A stretch of DNA of 64,000 bases from Elmis aenea (Eukaryota; Arthropoda; Insecta; Coleoptera; Elmidae), in NCBI GenBank assembly GCA_947652605.1, contig OX393578.1, forward strand, positions 40,677,470 through 40,741,469. Reading direction: 5' to 3'. Shown piece by piece: positions 1 to 11,634 of this stretch. The position numbers and the translations under genes were made by a program. Position 1 is the first letter of the stretch. Every line of letters begins with the position of its first letter. The notes under the pieces were generated by a model. It was not told where the DNA came from. It was given only the letters and a program-made list of their open reading frames with translations, and did not search any database.

Positions 1-28
1 GCCACTGTTTGGCGCGAAATTCGATTAA

Positions 29-270
29 TTTTACTATACTCGCGAAAAATTTGCTCATAAGTTCGATCTAAAAATATTCAAAAAGCAGAAAATTGCAAAT
101 TACAGAGTAAATGCTTATTAATTGTTAATTTAGCAGAACTTCTTTTCTCATTATTAGCATGTTCTGTTATTAAAAACTGCAAAAATAGGCAATTACTTCG
201 TTATTTCGAATATTAGCGATATTTTTTTAGATCGAGTTTATTAGCAAATTTTTCGCGATAATAGTAAAAT
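29..270. repeat. MITE-like element with ~50-bp inverted repeats
   Basis: The first ~50 bases (from TTTTACTATACTCGCG) reappear inverted at about 220-270, ending CGCGATAATAGTAAAA, with only a few mismatches. The ~140 bases between them hold no reading frame. This is the shape of a short non-autonomous DNA transposon. I see no clear target-site duplication, so the superfamily is unassigned. Confidence 0.6.
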
Positions 271-324
271 ATATCTACTGGTTGAAAAACGGTTAAAAAC
301 TATCGATATATATATATTTTTTTT

Positions 325-591
325 AAATTCCAACACCCTGTATCTTTAAAATGAAGTGTTTATGGACCCATGTTCATATAAAATATTCCCTTTAAAATAA
401 GTTTTTGTATGGACTGTAAAAGTCCTGCTACAAAAAAGTGGACCACCCTGTACAAAAGTAGTGGAAAAATGCAATGGTAATAAAAGGTGTTTTATTTAAT
501 TACAAAAAAAAATAATAAGACAAACACTACAGAAGTCATTTAAACGGCAAAACGGGTCAAAATAAGCCTAGAACTTTTGCAGCACCCGGTA
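325..591. other. Cluster of three solitary mariner-like termini
   Basis: Three short motifs that end other elements in this window stand here in one orientation: CAACACCCTG|TA ending at 342, GACCACCCTG|TA ending at 452, and GCACCCGG|TA ending at 591. Their matching left ends are not visible. The second equals the right end of the palindromic element at 31517-32739. They are probably truncated right ends of TA-inserting elements. Confidence 0.45.
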
Positions 592-1849
592 TGGAAAAAA
601 AATTGTTCGCACACATATTCAAAATAACTAAAAAGCTGCATTTTTTAAATAAATCGTAAACACCAAAGTTTTATTTTTAATATCAATTTAATAAGTAAAA
701 TGTTTAAATAAATAAACAAAGCATGATAACTTAGGCACTATACAATTAACTGATTTTACTCATTATATAAACTATATGAACATAAAACATTGTAGTAACA
801 TACTAGTTATTTGATAATAAAACAATTGTGATGAAATAATTGTAATGATTCATATGCAATAAGATTTTAACTACACATAATTGGGTATCATATTCATTTC
901 TAAATAAGTTATTATTAACGTTAAGTAAAAGTGCGTACAGTATTAAATATTTAATCACTACAAAGAGCATGTCATATTAAAAACACTATCGTTAATAATA
1001 TTATGAGACTTAAATGATTAACATTATTAAATTAAATGAGAGCAGTTCATTTAAATGTGAATTGCTGTCACTCAAATCAATCAAATCTGTATGCAACAGA
1101 GGCGTGCAATACAAAGCATAGACAACTAGTGCAACATAATATATGTCATACAAGAAAACAAATTTTAAAAATTATTGCATAATAAAAGATGATAAGGAAC
1201 ATATATTTTATTTCCTTATTCCTCCAATTCTATCTTTTGATATAATTTGATTCCTTTTCTTAAATTTTAATAAAATTAACATGAATATGGTAGCTGATGA
1301 ATTCTTCAATATTTTACTTAGATTATTAATTTTTTTACGCTATTTAAAAAATTGTGGCCAATATTATATAGAATATATTACAATTATAAGAATTAAAATA
1401 GATTTATTAACAACACATAAATGGATTTAATAATATATTTTAAATACATTTATCGATACAGGTAAGACTGGATACTTTTCTTGAGCAATAATTGGTTATT
1501 TCCTTCTACTGTGTATAATTGTCACCAAAATGTTACTTGTTTAAGAAAATAAATTATCTCCACAACGTATATTAAATTTTATTACGCTTGTGCTTTCAGC
1601 TATTATAAATACCTGCGTTTTTACACCTAAACGTATTTAATATACTAAAAACCAAGTGGAGTAAGGAAGCATGTTTTTCCTTAAAGATTCCATTCATAAT
1701 AATGTATGTGACAAATGTGTCAATTATGTTTCAAGTTTTTTGCTAATAAGTGAAATATTTGCCCCTATAAACCGATTTAAATCGCAACGAACTATAGGTA
1801 GGTACATATGTTCTTTTAAAAATCTTTTTTTTTTAGTTCATAGTTTTTA
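592..1849. other. AT-rich intergenic or intronic sequence, no feature seen
   Basis: I see no open frame of note, inverted repeat or transposon terminus here. A 60-codon open frame at 1671-1853 has no recognisable motif and runs into the edge of the next transposon, so I treat it as chance. Confidence 0.5.
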
Positions 1850-2455
1850 TTAACCCCTTGACTGGTCTCTACGAACTGAGTTCGGGCGTTCTTTTCGCGC
1901 TGATACCGAGGCTCTACGATTTAAATTTGGGCACTTTTACCGCTTTTCCACCGTTGACCTTGTTCTACGAACTGGGTTCGAGCGGTTTTATCGCGTTTGT
2001 GCCGTGTTGTACGATTTGAGGCCTTGTACACGCGGAAGCGGATAACTTCAGTTAATCGCGCGTTAGAACCGGTTTTATGCACGCGACAGTATCAAGGCGG
2101 CGTAGGCAGATTTTTTTTTAACGTGCATTCTGTGTTGAAGCTATAAGTTGAAAAAAGACAAAAATTAAGTTGGTCTTTGTCACCGACGCCAAAAGTTTTT
2201 TTTTTTTCTTGACCCAAAAATCTTATGCAGGAAGATTTTGGTAAGTTGGGTTCGCGCGGTTTTTGCGAGTGATTTTTATAACAAAAAAAATAATTTTTTT
2301 GAGGAGCTGATATAAAACAGCCTGATTCTTGAATTTTTCAACTCACAGCTTCACTACAAAAGGAACATTAAAAAAAGGTTAGCCTCTGCCGCCGCGACAT
2401 TGTCGAATGCAAAATGCATAAACCCAGGGATTTAATGTAACGTTCAAGGGGTTAA
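1850..2455. mobile_element. piggyBac-like non-autonomous element, TTAA flanked
   Basis: The element is bounded by TTAA on both sides. It begins TTAACCCCTTGAC and ends GTTCAAGGGGTTAA, a near-perfect terminal inverted repeat. TTAA target duplication followed by a C-run terminus is diagnostic of the piggyBac superfamily. The 606-bp interior is richer in G and C than its surroundings and has no transposase frame. Its left third contains four imperfect copies of a TCTACGAACTG-type motif at about 1867, 1912, 1964 and 2010. It would have needed a transposase from elsewhere. Confidence 0.75.
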
Positions 2456-2685
2456 AAGATTTCTTAACTGATGGTAAAAACATACTCGTACAATATGGCG
2501 CCAAAAAGAAATAAAAAGTCGACCATTGAATCTCTGAAACTAAGCAGGCTGGGTCAATTTTGGTAACTTCAAGGTATTAGGGCCTATATCTAACCTATGA
2601 ATACTAAATCTTAAATTTTTAATGTTGCTAATAAAAAATTAATGGTTAAAATTTACAGTTAAAGCTGTTAAATTTTTCAATATTC

Positions 2686-3715
2686 AAAAAGTATGCAACA
2701 ATTGGAAAAGTTTTTTATTATCGATTTCTCTGAAAATTTTTCAACTGATGAAAATTGGTGCATGGCCGAAAACTAATTTTAAAATAAGAAATATTCTATA
2801 AAAATTCATAGCATACTAGATTTTAGCTATTTTAGAAATATTCGCATAGACATAGTGTAAACTGTAAAGTGCTCTTATTTGAACAGGTACAAAAAAAGTT
2901 CATAGGAAAAAGTTGTTTAGAATTATAAATTAATACTCTACTAATTATGAAATTTGATGGTAAGTTTCCAACTTTTATTTTTTAGTAATTTTAACATTTA
3001 AAAAGTATGCAACAAACGGAAAAGTTTTTTATTATTGAATTTTCAGAAAATTTTATTCCTGACGAAAGTGCATGGCCCTAAACTAATTTTAATATTTAAA
3101 AAAAAAAACATTAAAAAATCATAGTTTACTAGATTTTAGCGATTTTAGAAATATTTGCCGAAGCAAAGTGCCCTTATATTAACAGAAACAAAAAAATGAA
3201 TAGGACATGTTAAGAATTTAAAAATATGACCTACTATGATATTTGACGTTTAATTTCCAATAATTATATGTATAGTAACTTTAACATTGAAAAAGTCATT
3301 AAAATCTATTGTCATATGATTTTTTATTCGACTTTTTTCATTTCAAAATTAGTTTTAGGTCATGCACAAACTTTTATCAAGTGTATAGTTTTCTGAGAAA
3401 TCGATAATAAAAAAATTTGCCATTTGTTTCATCCTTTTTGAATGTTAAAATTACTTTTAAAAAATTGGATATTTACCACCAAGTTTTTTAATTTGCATTA
3501 ATTAATTTGTAATTCTTAACAACTCTCTCTTATGAACTATTTTTGTACCTGTTAAAATAAGGGCATTTAACTCTATGCGAATATTGCTAAAATAACTAAA
3601 ATCTAGAGTGCTATACACTTTATTAAACCTTTTTTTATCTTAAAATTAGTTTTAAGCCATGCACCAACTTTTATTATCTTAATAAAATTTTGTTAGAAAC
3701 TGATAATGTAATGAA
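2686..3715. repeat. Tandem and inverted ~310-bp repeat units (dispersed family)
   Basis: Two head-to-tail units begin at the motif AAAAAGTATGCAACAA, at about 2686 and 2998. Each contains CTAGATTTTAGC then ATTTTAGAAATATT about 130 bases in. From about 3290 the same sequence continues in reverse complement, with the inverted junction near 3430 and the inverted AAATCTAG motif near 3600. The family recurs at 61697-62326 with intact ends. There is no coding frame. The copies differ by many substitutions, so the array is old. Confidence 0.65.
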
Positions 3716-4779
3716 CAATGTAGACACTTTTAGTTTTGATTTTCAGTAGACGTATGAAAATACATACTTTTTTCTAATTTAACAATCCTTCTGTTTCTAA
3801 CGGTTTCCGATATCCTCATGTTCTTCACGTTGTAAAATACTGCCTGTTAAAAGTTCGTCACTAAGTTGCTTCAAAACAAAAGATTGTTAATTATTGCATA
3901 AACATAACGCGTTTTTTACAAAATCAATTTAATGTAAGGCGAGAGATGGCAACAGGTGTAGATTACATAATGTCTAGTGTCTACATATGTAAATAAGACC
4001 ACTCTTAATTTTTGATCAGTAACATTATATGTAAATGGGGTCACTGCCCATATTTAAATATCCTTAGTACTTTAAAATATACAAACACGATGACACGCAG
4101 TTATTTGTTCGAAAATAACTAAAAAAAAATTAAAAACCTAAATCACTTTACCGAACAGAAACATGTACCTATATTAATAAGTGGACTTCTAAAATCTACC
4201 ATTATATTCCGCTTTAATGCTGTTGATAGATGCAATGTATGTACTTTACGGTTTTGTTAAAGAAATAAAACTAAAGGTCACAGATAACGCGTTACAATAA
4301 AGTATTGAATAGCGTATCTGTTTAACAGCAGGCAATATTTCCAAATATAGCAAATGTGTTAAATGAATCAGATCTGGCCATGTGACGTCTCCAATTTCCT
4401 AATCCCAGTTTCGTAATTTAAGCTAAGTAATTGAAAGTACAAGTTCTCGTGTTTCATTTGTCAATGATTAAAAGTTAATACTACAGGAATAATCCCAAAT
4501 CGCCGTTTCGAGCTTACAAGATAATTGAATGCGACTAGATGGCTTTGCCTACGCCTCTGTCGGGCGTGGTATTAATCATATATCGGTTGTCGGCAATAAG
4601 ACAATGCCAAGTGTTGTAGCCGTCGTAATATCACTGATTGAATTCCACGCTCACATAATCCATCAATAGTTATTACTTTGATAGACCGGACGGACGGGGT
4701 ATATGTAGAGAACTCGTGAGCTTCCTTGTTTGCTTGTATTCAGAGTCGGCTCAAGAAATTTGAGAACTTGAAATGAGAT
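3716..4779. other. AT-rich sequence without recognisable feature
   Basis: No open frame or repeat stands out. A slightly GC-richer patch at about 4540-4720 carries no identifiable motif. Confidence 0.45.
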
Positions 4780-5474
4780 TTAAAATAGTGCCTCTGTACC
4801 TACAAGACAGAATAAAGACAGAACTCAAATCAAGGTATAAGCGCAGAGGAGATTAAACATAATCTGAGCTTAGATGGGATAAAACTAGAACAAGTAAAAA
4901 TGCTATAAATACCTAGGAGTGCACCTACACTGTACTGGAAAGATAGATAAAGAAATAAATGAGAAAATAGGCTCAGCAGTTAGCCTTTTTATGGTGATAA
5001 AGAAAGCATATCTAGAAAAAAAGAGAAATATCCAAAGAAACGAAGATAGAGATCTATCACTATGTGTTTAGCCCCATTCTAACTTATGGTTGTAATTCAT
5101 TGACCATGACCAAAAAACAGCAAAGTCGTATGAGAAGTATGGAAGTGAGGTTTTTGAGAAAAATTTAAGGTAAAACGCGTAGAAACAAAACTCGTAAAGA
5201 AAACCTGAAAGTACAACCAATAATACAAAATATTCTGGAGGCAAAACTAAAATGCTAGGACATGTACATAGAATGAGAGAAGATAAGATGTCTAAGCATT
5301 TAAAGCGCGAATTTAAGGAAAACATCAAAGGGGAATATCAAGGACGACTTGTAATGAGGGAATAGAGGAAGCTGCCACAAACAGAGGGATCAAAATCGAG
5401 TAAAGTTAGAGAGCTAGCTAATGACAGAAAGAGATGGAGGAAAGTTTACCTTACGGTAGAGAAGCTTACGAACA
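4780..5474 (+). pseudogene. Non-LTR retrotransposon, reverse-transcriptase C-terminal relic
   Basis: Broken plus-strand frames read through the C-terminal part of a LINE polyprotein. In order they give SLDGIKLEQVK (about 4867), KYLGVHLH and GKIDKEINEKIGSAVSLF (4905-4990), LTYGCNSLTMTKKQQ (about 5080-5125), MRSMEVRFLRKI (5128-5165), RRNKTRKENLKVQPI, the LGHVHRMRED block near 5255-5285, and ELANDRKRWRKVY (5411-5450). This is the usual order of motifs after the reverse-transcriptase palm in many insect LINEs. At least two frameshifts and several stops break it. The 5' part (endonuclease and catalytic palm) is absent, as expected for a 5'-truncated insertion. The clade is uncertain; an RTE-like or related lineage is possible. 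Confidence 0.75.
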
Positions 5475-5702
5475 AGAAGAAGACAAAGAAGAACATGAAG
5501 GACAAGAAGAAGTAAAAGAAAAAAAAAAGACGAAAAAGTAGAAGTAAATAAGAACAAGAGAACAAGAAAAAGAAGAACAAGAACACGAAAAAGAACAAGA
5601 AGGAGAGGAGGAGAAGAATAAGAAGAAGAAGACGACGAAGATAAAGAAGGAGAGAAGAGAAGTAGGGGAGAGAAGAAGAAGATGAAGACAATGAATAAGA
5701 AG
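5475..5702 (+). repeat. Purine-rich (GAA/AAG)n low-complexity tail of the LINE
   Basis: This is a ~230-base block of almost only A and G, dominated by GAAGAA and AAGAAG. It follows directly on the last coding motif of the LINE relic. Simple-repeat 3' tails are known for several LINE clades, so I read it as the element's expanded tail. Long serine/leucine/phenylalanine-rich frames on the minus strand (5414-5809, 5446-5691) are translations of this repeat and not genes. Confidence 0.7.
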
Positions 5703-5890
5703 AATCTATTTTGAACCTTGGTAAATGTATTGGAACCGAGATGTTTAATTTTTTTAGATAAATGTTTATTAATAATTATCAGTTTGGACTGGTTAAACAT
5801 AAAATTCACTTTATCGCAATAGTTATGTAAATTTATATAGCATTAGATCATCTACTCTTCGGTTTAATAATTAAGTAATTATTAGTGCAA

Positions 5891-7185
5891 TGAAATGTAA
5901 ATGAAGTGTGGTACACCCCCTTTTTTTTCTTTAGTTTTGATTTTAAATAAATGAAATTTTAGACATATGATATGTGCAAAAAACCGCGCTTTTTGAGCCT
6001 TTGCACACATTTGTTTCACTTCCGGTTTCGCCGGAAATGACCCCAACTTTGTTATTTTAAATGGAACACCCTGTATATTTTTATATTTTTGGAAAGAGGA
6101 AGTGATTTTTGATACAACTGCACTATTTTCGTTAATTTTTATAACCTCAAAATTTTTTTCAAACAAAATTTAGTTTTTTATTAAGGGTGCCGTGACCTGC
6201 ACAAATTGATTTTTATTATGTCAACAATTGTCCAAAAAACGTTTTTGTAAGTTTTAAATGACATTTAAGTTACTTTAATCGGCTGTGAAGGTTGCGGAAT
6301 CGGTTTTTTGACAAAAAGTCAATTTTTTTAAATGGAACCATGCTGGTACTAGCGGTTATTTAAATGGAGCATCTTCTAACGAATCTATCGGTACCAACAA
6401 CTAGTATTTTTATTAAGAACCTACTTCAAAAATTTCAAATTATTATGAACATTTATTAAGAGATCCTTTTAATCGCAGTAATCTAATTATATAAAAATGA
6501 TTACCAAAATTTTTAGACTTTTTAATTAAATGACTATAGTAGTTAAACATAAAACAACGATCATTTGTTTTGTTTTAGTTATGCACAGTGTACTGCGATT
6601 AACAGGATCTCTTAATAAATTTTCACAATAATTTGAAATTTTTGAAGTAGATTCTTAATAAAAATACAAGTTATTGGTATTAATGGATTCGTTAAAAGAT
6701 GCTCCATTTAAATAACTGCTAGTACCAGCATAGTTCCATTTAAAAAAATTGACTTTTTGTCAAAAAACCGATTCCGCAACCTTCACAGCCGATTAAAGTA
6801 ACCTAAATGTCATTTAAAATTTACAAAAACGTTTTTTGGACAATAAAATTGTTGACATAATAAAAATCAATTTGTGCATGTCACGGCACCCTTAACAAAA
6901 AACTAAATTTTGTTTAAAAAAAATTTTGAGGGTATAAAAATTAACGAAAATAGTGCAGTTGTATCAAAAATCACTTCCTCTTTCCAAAAATATAAAAATA
7001 TACAGGGTGTTCCATTTAAAATAACAAAGTTGGGGTCATTTCCGGCGAAACCGGAAGTGAAACAAATGTGTGCAAGGGCTCAGAAAGCGCGGTTTTTTGC
7101 ACATATCATATGTCTAAATTTTCATTTATCTAAAATCAAAACTAAAGAAAAAAAAGGGGGTGTACCACACTTCATTTACACCCGG
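5891..7185. mobile_element. Foldback (palindromic) TA-flanked element, copy 1
   Basis: Two arms of about 590 bases (5891-6480 and 6591-7185) are near-identical in reverse complement around a 110-base spacer. The right end reads CACTTCATTTACACCCGG followed by TA. The left end retains TGTAAATGAAGTGTGG but has lost the terminal CCGGG. Each arm contains TACAGGGTGTTCCATTT and, a little further out, the hairpin TTCCGGCGAAACCGGAA (7040-7056, mirrored at 6020-6036). A 94-codon frame exists in each arm only because the arms mirror each other. Comparison with other copies shows no sign of coding constraint. Relatives lie at 24770, 36950 and 44325. Confidence 0.8.
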
Positions 7186-7448
7186 TATAGTTAGACAGCG
7201 AACATATGTTTTACTTTTCGCTACTTTATTGTTTTTCCGCCTACAACGTGTATATGAGTGGTCATAGGACAGGTGTTCGTTATCTTTATTTACAAAAAAA
7301 AATCAAATGGTAATAACACTTGACCAGGACTTGTGAAACAAGAGTATCCCAGTCAAAAGAATTATTACGTAACTGTTAATATAATAGTAAACATTTTGAA
7401 AGCAGTTTTAAGTCAAAGTTATTTGTGTTTAATAACTACACGACGTAT

Positions 7449-7575
7449 GTACTGCATTAAAGGCCCTCTCCTTAGCAACGGCCGTAAAAGTTACTTTTTC
7501 GGCCGTTGCTAAGGGTAACGGCCTGAAAAGTAACTTTTACGGCCGTTGCTAAGGATAGGGCCGGTAATGCAGTAC
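7449..7575. repeat. Self-complementary MITE, GTACTGCATTA ends
   Basis: A 127-base unit starts GTACTGCATTA and ends TAATGCAGTAC. The arms share CCTTAGCAACGGCCG and AAAAGTTACTTTT in mirror order, so almost the whole unit can fold on itself. A third GGCCGTTGCTAAGGGTAACGGCC near-palindrome occupies the centre. It is much GC-richer than its surroundings. No target duplication is obvious. Confidence 0.65.
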
Positions 7576-7766
7576 TTTATGGTTGCTAACGCGTCCGTCA
7601 AACAGCTGTTTCTAGTACGATCGCACAAAAAATATTTATTACATGCTTCTTCAGCTACCACTTTTAAACTGGTCCTATAAATAATTTTTGTAATCTTTAA
7701 AATAACACAAATAATTATTTTCAAATGTATTATTAATTAATTAGTGATTTCAGGGTGTTATTAGTG

Positions 7767-8466
7767 CAGTGGCGTAGCTAGAGTTTGTGCCGCCCGGGGC
7801 GGTCCCTGAATTTGCCGCCCCTATAAAAAGGGTCGCAAAATTTTGATTTTTCCAAAACCAAGCAGAGATCGACACAAAAATGTGGGGGGGGTAAACAAAA
7901 TGCGCCGCATTTTTTAAATTTTAGAGGTTCAAACGCTTTTTAATGCAAAGCTAGATAATGTAGAATACTTAACAATCTTCCAAAATTACAGTTTTACAGT
8001 AGAACCTTTTCTGATTTTTATTTTCTTTAATCAGATCGCCCCCACTCCCACGCAATTATTTTTAATAAGGTTGAAAAATCCCTGTTACAATAGAGTTTAA
8101 AACGGCATGGAATTTAATGCCTAAAATAAATGAATTGTTTCATAATTTTATTGAATGGTTGGTACCGTATCATAAATTTTATTAGGAACTTGGAATTTCT
8201 GTCGTTACAAGGGGGCGGGTTTTCAGTGAAGAAAGGTCAAGTAGCCAGTTTTATCCTCTAACTTCGATAAGAATTCTTTTTTTAAAATTAATTTTTATGA
8301 ATTCAATGGCGCTAGTGCCGGTACTGATTATTATATCTATTGATCCTTCATTACCCCCGAGATTCTTATTTTTACCCCATTTGGGTAGACTAAAAGTGCC
8401 GCCCCAAAAAATGTGCCGCCCGGGGCGGACCGCCCCCCCCCCGCTACCCCCCTTGCTTCGCTACTG
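7767..8466. mobile_element. hAT-like non-autonomous element, exact 8-bp TSD
   Basis: The element begins CAGTGGCGTAGCTAG and ends TTGCTTCGCTACTG, a typical hAT terminus. It is flanked by exact copies of TATTAGTG at 7759-7766 and 8467-8474. Both ends carry the near-palindrome GCCGCCCGGGGCGG (about 7791 and 8416). The interior has no transposase. The plus-strand frame at 8297-8488 is a chance frame crossing the right end. Confidence 0.85.
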
Positions 8467-8474
8467 TATTAGTG

Positions 8475-10330
8475 TAGTTTTGATCTAATTTGTGCAAATT
8501 TATCGCGTAACTTTAAATGCCTAAATAACATTGGATTTCTATTAAAGCAATAAATAATCCTGTTTAATTATTTATATTAGTTCCTTAGAGGTATATTTCT
8601 GTTAATTCTAATGAGATTTATAGGTTGTATCGTCTCTTGGAAATATTTAAAGCTTAAAATGTTCAAATTTAAACGAAAATTCAGGTAATCGAGAAGCACT
8701 CTTTAAAGTTAAGTATCCTCTATATTTTGGCGCCTAAGCGAACGTCTAAGCTGTCTTAACGTTTGAGTCGACCTTGTTACTTACTTACAACACGATCTTG
8801 ATGAAGTTGTGTGATATAAAATTGTTTTAATTAACTGCTTTCTTTTAATATAACGCTCCATAATAGTGCGAATATTAATTATCACGAAGTGTCCGCTACT
8901 TCACGAAGCAAAGGAGAACGAGATACATCAATATGTGATCAAACACGAACATTAATAAATGTAACAATGCATGTTTCGTAATTTAAAACACTTTTTAAGC
9001 CTGACGCGAGGATAATAAACGTAACATATTAATGACTTATACTAAAAAAGGAACCGCAAGTACCGTGCAGATTGAAACTGATCTTTATCCATTATAAATA
9101 ACATAAAAACCAATATTGTTTGACGCATTGGTTCACATAAATTAGATCACAAATATTTAGATAGAACAGATGTTCATTTCAAACATAATATTTAACTTTA
9201 AATCTTACAAATAAAGATTAATTTGTAATAATATTAATAAATTTGAAGTAGACTTATGTTATCTAGGTCACTAAACTTACAAGTTCTAATATTAACAATA
9301 ATATATTTATAATAATTAACCTGCAAACGTCTGAGTTATGATGTAATTAAACTACTTAGACGGAATTTTTAATTTGTTGCCATACATATACTGTGTAGAG
9401 TTGATGAAATATTGGAAGCTACCAAGTCATTACTTTGTTGTAAACGTGAGCGGTTGTATTAAAACAATAATAAATAATTCTATAAACGTTTATATAATCC
9501 GTTATGAATATTTATTTATTAACAAACGGAATTGAATTGTTATTATAACTGCGAGGTAGCAATTAAGCGCCGTTCTAACATAAGGAAGTATTTTTATATG
9601 ACAACAAATGAAATGCAAAGGAAATAAATGCTGTTTACAGGTGAAATTTTAAATAAACATGTCATTTCATTATACTGCTGTACGAAAAAAATGTAAGAGA
9701 TGCAATTTTAGTATTTTTCATGAGCTAGAGCTGGTAATATATGAAATTTTCCCGAAATAATAACAACCGTTTCCTGACCCCTTGACAGTTTAAAAAATTG
9801 TATGACGTCCCCAACATATTTAAAGAGTTTTAAATTAATGAATATTACTTATGTTAATATTTATTCTTAAGTATAATGCAGTAAAAAATCATTTTTGAAT
9901 AGGTACACGTACACCCATTACAAATTTTATAATTTACTGTGCAATACTTGAATAAGATTTAAATTTTTACCTCTATTACAATCTAAACCTGCTTTATCTG
10001 TTTGTATATTAAGGATTACATTCCACAACCCAATCGAAACCTTCACCATTAAGTACAATACATCCTATGCAAGAATATTTTAGCGTATAATAATTGCTAT
10101 TTTTTAAATAAAAAAATACAAAATGTACCTCAAAAATCTTAAGAATTATATGATTTCCTGTAATTTCTAGCTCTCGTAAATTCCTGCAGGATTTATTAAA
10201 CTGCATTATTATCATGAGCGCATCTGAAGCTACTATCTCTAAAATTATACATTTCATGTTTCAAACTTATATGTTTACTTTTTGGAAAAACATTATTAAC
10301 AAAAATACTTCCTTTTAATTCACTTTTACT
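8475..10330. other. AT-rich sequence without recognisable feature
   Basis: No repeat, transposon end or supported frame was found. An 82-codon minus-strand frame at 10009-10257 has no recognisable domain. Confidence 0.5.
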
Positions 10331-10338
10331 CGTTAGAC

Positions 10339-10591
10339 CAGCGGTGGGCAAACCGCGGCCCGCGGGCCGCATGCGGCCCTTGGTAGTTTTACATGCGGCC
10401 CTCCATGAATTACTATATTAGTAAAAATGTCTATAATATGTATGAATAACTTTTTTTATACCTTAATTTTTTGTCGCTCCCAACTTATACATAATTAATA
10501 AGTCGGTTAACTTTTTTTTTTTTAGTGCGGCCCTTTCAGTCACACTATTTGCGCAAACTGGCCCTCTTCAAAAAAAGTTTGCCCACCGCTG
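10339..10591. mobile_element. hAT-like MITE, exact 8-bp TSD
   Basis: The terminal inverted repeat CAGCGGTGGGCAAAC is perfect at both ends, followed inside by GCGGCCC-rich subterminal sequence. The flanks carry exact duplications CGTTAGAC (10331-10338 and 10592-10599). The 253-bp body has no frame. The intact ends and duplication suggest a fairly recent insertion. Confidence 0.9.
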
Positions 10592-10599
10592 CGTTAGAC

Positions 10600-11211
10600 G
10601 GAGGGTCCCCAATTAATTTTTAGAAGGGGGCAATTTAGTAATGAATCGTTAGAGAACTGAATGGAGTGTTATATTCATATTAATAATTTACGATGCACAT
10701 AAGTACAATGAAATGATTAAATAAATAAATAAATAAGACTGCAATCGATGAAAACGTGAGAATCTTGAAACTGCTTTTGTGATAAGAGAAGATATGCTTT
10801 GGAAAAAATGTTATTTAATTAAGTATATTTCTAAGAATAAATGAATCAATTAAAAAATGTATCAAATATTTTCGTAACTGAATTTTTTTTTATGAACTGA
10901 ATCATCTTGCCTTGCTGTGATATAACAAATTTTTATATTATTAAAAACCCTCTCAATTGGTCTGATTTATTCTAACTAATTTTTAATAGGTAGGTAATTG
11001 ACTTTAGACATAACAATAGACATCACCGAAATTAAATGAAAGACTTTTCCACATAGCATTCTTGGTGTGAATAATAAAATGCATGAATATTAGTGATTAA
11101 ATGATTTTAGAAAGAATGATAGTTAATTTGCCCCACTAATCCAATATTCTTCGCAACATCATTTATAACACTTATATACACTTCTTCGGGTGCCGGATAA
11201 AATCCCCACAG
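10600..11211. other. AT-rich sequence, nothing recognised
   Basis: Only A/T-rich sequence with short homopolymers is seen here. Confidence 0.45.
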
Positions 11212-11316
11212 CCAACTTTCCGACGGTCAACTTTCCGACAGCTAACTTCCCGGCAGTCAAACTTCCCGAAACCAACTTTTCGACAGACGACTTCCCGAAA
11301 TCCAACTTTCCGACAG
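11212..11316. repeat. 15-bp minisatellite, seven units
   Basis: Seven consecutive 15-base units fit the consensus CCAACTTTCCGACAG, for example at 11212, 11227 and 11302. They diverge at one to five positions each. The unit length is a multiple of three, so all frames through it stay open. On the minus strand it reads as a GKL-rich pentapeptide repeat. Nothing around it suggests a gene, so I annotate it as a minisatellite only. Confidence 0.8.
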
Positions 11317-11634
11317 CTATCCAGAAAAAATAAAATATAATTTGATAATGTACGACATGATGAATAAAGTACTCCCTCCGTATCAAAATGATTGTTCCAC
11401 ACCCCACTTTTTCAAATTCCAACCAAGTCCTCAAGAAGTGTTTCAGTTACAACTAAAAACATTTTTCCTTGATAGCTGTGTGCTGTGTCTTTCAAATTCT
11501 TCAGTGATCCTATTTTTTCGTTAATTTTAAAATTCTGATTTATTTACCAAACATAAAGAACGAAGTCAATATATTTTATCTTTACTTTCTTTAATTTGAA
11601 TAGGTGTCTAATCACTAATCCTCAGTTACTCTAG

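Noticed and set aside
5414..5809. Ser/Leu/Phe-rich minus-strand open frames
   Set aside because: They are translations of the complementary strand of a purine-only repeat, with no complexity beyond it.
5882..7194. 94-codon frames mirrored at 5882-6166 and 6910-7194, with a similar 108-codon frame at 24763-25089, as a conserved small protein
   Set aside because: The two frames are the two arms of one palindrome. Differences from the third copy fall at all codon positions and change many residues. Both arms of the 44325 copy have stops or frameshifts, so this is non-coding repeat similarity.
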